From positions 28,288 through 92,287 of the forward strand of contig CAWASR010000022.1 in NCBI GenBank assembly GCA_963784805.1: 64,000 nucleotides of DNA. The letters run 5' to 3'. Source of the stretch: Roseiarcus sp963784805. GTDB taxonomy: Bacteria; Pseudomonadota; Alphaproteobacteria; Rhizobiales; Beijerinckiaceae. Position numbers and translations under genes: made by a program. Below are positions 62,076-64,000 of the stretch, one piece after another. Below the pieces are notes generated by a model that did no database searches, was not told where the DNA came from, and worked only from the letters and a program-made list of their open reading frames with translations. Within the stretch, counting starts at the first letter, position 1. Each line of letters begins with the position of its first letter.

Positions 62076-63615
62076 GTGTCGGTTAGCCAAGTTCTGGTGA
62101 TTCTATGGCGTCGCGGGTGGATCACCGCGTTGACGTTTCTGTCTGCGATGCTCGTGGCTGCGGGAGTTTTGCTTTTTGTGCCTGGACGTTACGATGCGGT
62201 CGCCACGGCCAGCATCGACACGGGCAACAGCAATCCCATCACTCAGACGGGGGGGTCCAGCGCGACGATGATTGGATTGATGCAAGGGAACTTGATTCAG
62301 TTGGTTACGAGCCATCGCGTGGCGCTGGATGTGGTCAGGCGGTTGAACCTGACCGCGGACCCGCGGGTGCAGGCGCAATATCGAAAATCGGGTTCCTTCG
62401 GGCGCGAAAGCATCGACGATTGGTACGCCGAAAGCCTGGTCAGGGGTGTCGACGCCGAGATTCACGCCCGGCACAAATGTCCTGTCGATCAAAGATAAGT
62501 CAGGAGACCCCAACCAGGCGGCGCTAATCGCGAATGCTTTCCTCGCCGCGACCATCGACGCCACGATCGCGATGAAGGCCGGCTCGGCGGAGCAGACCGC
62601 AAGCTGGTTCACCCCGCAGCTCGATAGCTTGCGAAAGGACTTCCAGAAGTCGCGGGCCGCCCTTGAAGCCTATCAGATGAAGACAAACCTGGTGGCGCCG
62701 ACCGGGGGAGGGGACACGGAGATGAGCGAGCTGATGGCGATCACGCAACATTTGTCGTCGGCCAAAGCAAGCCTGACCATGTTGCAGACCCGCCTGGCGA
62801 GCGGGGCCACCGATCCGTCGGTCGATCCGTCGGATCCGGATCTCCAGGTGCTAGCCGCCTTGAGGCAGAAGCTGTCATCTCTGGAGACGTCTGTCGCGGC
62901 GGTCAAGGGTTCGATTGGTTCCAAAAATCCAAAAATGGTGGCGGGGCTGGCGAATATTGACGCGATTCGCAATCAGATGGCCGAGACAATGGAGAAGGTG
63001 CGCGGACATCTGAAAGAGCGCATCGCCGAGACGAAAGACCTGATCGCCTCGCTCGAAGCCGCACAGACGAAGTCGCAGAGGTCGCTTATCGCCGTGCAGG
63101 CCCAGCGCAATCAACTGGGCGAGCTTCAGCGCGACGTTGGGTTTCGTCTGAACCAACTCAACACGTTGGAAAAGCTGGCGGAGCAAGCCAAGTTGCAAAG
63201 CAAGTTGACATTCGCGGACATCGCGGTTCTCGACAAGGCCGTTCCGCCGATCAAGCCCGCCTTCCCGAAGCCCATGGTCGTCATTTTGGTGGGAGTTGGC
63301 GCGGGCATGTCGCTCGGACTGATTCTTGCGTTCATTGCCGAGATGCTGGATCGCCGTGTTCGTTTTCCGATCGATCTCGAAATCGCGGCGTCGGCGCCGG
63401 TTCTGGGTAGCATCGGGAGCCGCGAAGCGCTCGACTTTGCGACTTGGCAATTCCCGTCGCAGACTGCGAGCCGCTTAGCGCGAAGGCGGAGCGCGAAATG
63501 CGTCCGTCAACACAGACTCGAAGTGTATGAGCCGCGTTGCATCAGAGAGGGAAGGCTCCGGGCAAAATATGGACGGGGCAGCAGGGTCGCAACATCGGAT
63601 GTCGAGCCACGGTGA
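62076..63615 (+). CDS. Wzz/GumC-type exopolysaccharide chain-length protein, one frameshift
   Basis: Starts at GTG 62076 with VSQVLVILWRRGWITALTFL, the first membrane helix, and runs as a long periplasmic coiled coil (RLASGATDPSVDPSDPDL, KLSSLETSVAAVKGSIGSKN) to a second helix (MVVILVGVGAGMSLGLILAF). The frame breaks at 62461-62462, where DAEI should continue TPGTNVLSIKDKSGDPNQAA; one extra T in GAGATTCACG explains it. Such proteins set polymer length in Wzy-type export (EpsF/GumC). The last 40 residues look unlike the family and may be a further error. Confidence 0.82.
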
Positions 63616-63621
63616 ACTCGA

Positions 63622-64000
63622 GTGATTCTCAAAAGTCCAAGGGCAGGCGGGCCGAGCCTCAGGCGAAAGGCGTTTTTAAAATTTCGCGACGCCCTCATTC
63701 GAGCGAAACTCTGGTTCTTAAGACGTGTGCTTGGAATGGATATAGGAAAGGATGTGCGCATCTCGTTGCGCGCAAAGCTCGACTTTACATATCCTCAGGG
63801 CGTTCACATTGGCGATGGAACCTATGTGGCGTTCGATTCTGTAATCTTTGCTCATGACTTATCACGACATTTGCGCGCCGACACTTATGTTGGCCGCAAC
63901 TGTTTTATTGGCGCGCATGCGATCATCATGCCCGGTGTTCGGGTCGGAGACCATTGCATCGTCGGATCCGGCGCAGTCGTTACCAAGGACGTGCCGTCCG
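63622..64000 (+). CDS. Hexapeptide-repeat (LbH) acyltransferase, cut by window end
   Basis: A GTG at 63622, seven bases after the previous stop, opens a frame to the window end (126 codons visible); an ATG at 63736 is an alternative. The left-handed beta-helix is clear: GVHIGDGTYVAFDSVIFAHD, RADTYVGRNCFIGAHAIIMP, GVRVGDHCIVGSGAVVTKDV. WcaF/WcaB-type enzymes acetylate exopolysaccharide sugars. It was found by reading beyond the last stop, since it has none in the window. Confidence 0.8.
   Translation, partial: MILKSPRAGGPSLRRKAFLKFRDALIRAKLWFLRRVLGMDIGKDVRISLRAKLDFTYPQGVHIGDGTYVAFDSVIFAHDLSRHLRADTYVGRNCFIGAHAIIMPGVRVGDHCIVGSGAVVTKDVPS

Noticed and set aside
1..64000. tRNA, rRNA or CRISPR arrays
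   Set aside because: I looked for cloverleaf-type sequences, conserved rRNA strings and regularly spaced repeats and found none convincing; the repeats present are simple tandem or palindromic types.

Overview
The window is GC-rich, densely coded DNA from an alphaproteobacterium. The best fit is Hyphomicrobiales near the Beijerinckiaceae/Roseiarcus/Rhodoblastus group. Evidence for this is the split ATP synthase operon atpI-atpB-atpE-atpF'-atpF, red-type (form IC) RuBisCO with CbbX, an MbfA-type iron exporter, Omp2-like porins beginning MK..ADLPTKK, a PdhS-like cell-cycle kinase, TGC-motif phasin control and an exosortase linked to exopolysaccharide genes. Species cannot be named from the sequence alone.

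Layout. 0-5.6 kb: 3' part of mbfA, an unknown exported protein, a Tat-signal protein-isoaspartate methyltransferase with a membrane-protein neighbour, and a methyltransferase with a regulatory domain. 5.6-10.5 kb: a RelA/SpoT-TPR protein, a badly disrupted hisS, a DUF1345 membrane protein and a divergent crotonase. 10.6-13.3 kb: the Fo half of ATP synthase. 13.5-23 kb: secreted RNase T2, rlmJ, a nitronate monooxygenase-like enzyme, dnaB (frameshifted), a GT2 glycosyltransferase, a YpfJ-type zinc protease, an aldo/keto reductase and a PA0069-type radical SAM protein. 23-27.7 kb: an RND efflux pump. 28-32.7 kb: a small serine protease, an AT-richer membrane protein, then an exopolysaccharide priming transferase, an exosortase and its small partner. 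32.9-37.1 kb: DUF2937, mog, proA, fumC. 37.2-45 kb: the PdhS-like kinase, two phasins and two porins. 45-53.6 kb: a radical SAM enzyme, then cbbR divergent from cbbF-cbbP-cbbL-cbbS-cbbX-cbbE, which encodes the carbon-fixing half of the Calvin cycle plus the RuBisCO activase. 53.7-58.9 kb: a truncated LuxR-type sensor, then a candidate small genomic island (LysR, azoreductase, F420-reductase-like, pirin, YceI). 58.9-64 kb: guaA, a decayed IS1380 copy, and the start of an exopolysaccharide locus (Wzz/EpsF-type chain-length protein, hexapeptide acetyltransferase cut by the window end).

The strongest structural finding is that the 15 bp spanning the guaA stop codon recur as a direct repeat 4.5 kb away, at the far side of the LysR-azoR-pirin-YceI block. 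The 3' end of guaA is a known integration hotspot, so these look like attL/attR of an integrated element whose integrase is lost or decayed.

A second window-wide feature is that dnaB, rpe/cbbE, cbbF, a phasin, the wzz-like gene and the IS1380 transposase each need exactly one base added or removed to read through, and hisS needs several. Several of these genes are essential, so sequence error is the leading explanation. The apparent CbbF-CbbP fusion in the raw reading frame is one product of this. Other points worth following are the Tat-exported PCM, the RelA/SpoT-TPR protein, the exosortase module without a visible substrate, and operator-like sites before a phasin and a porin.
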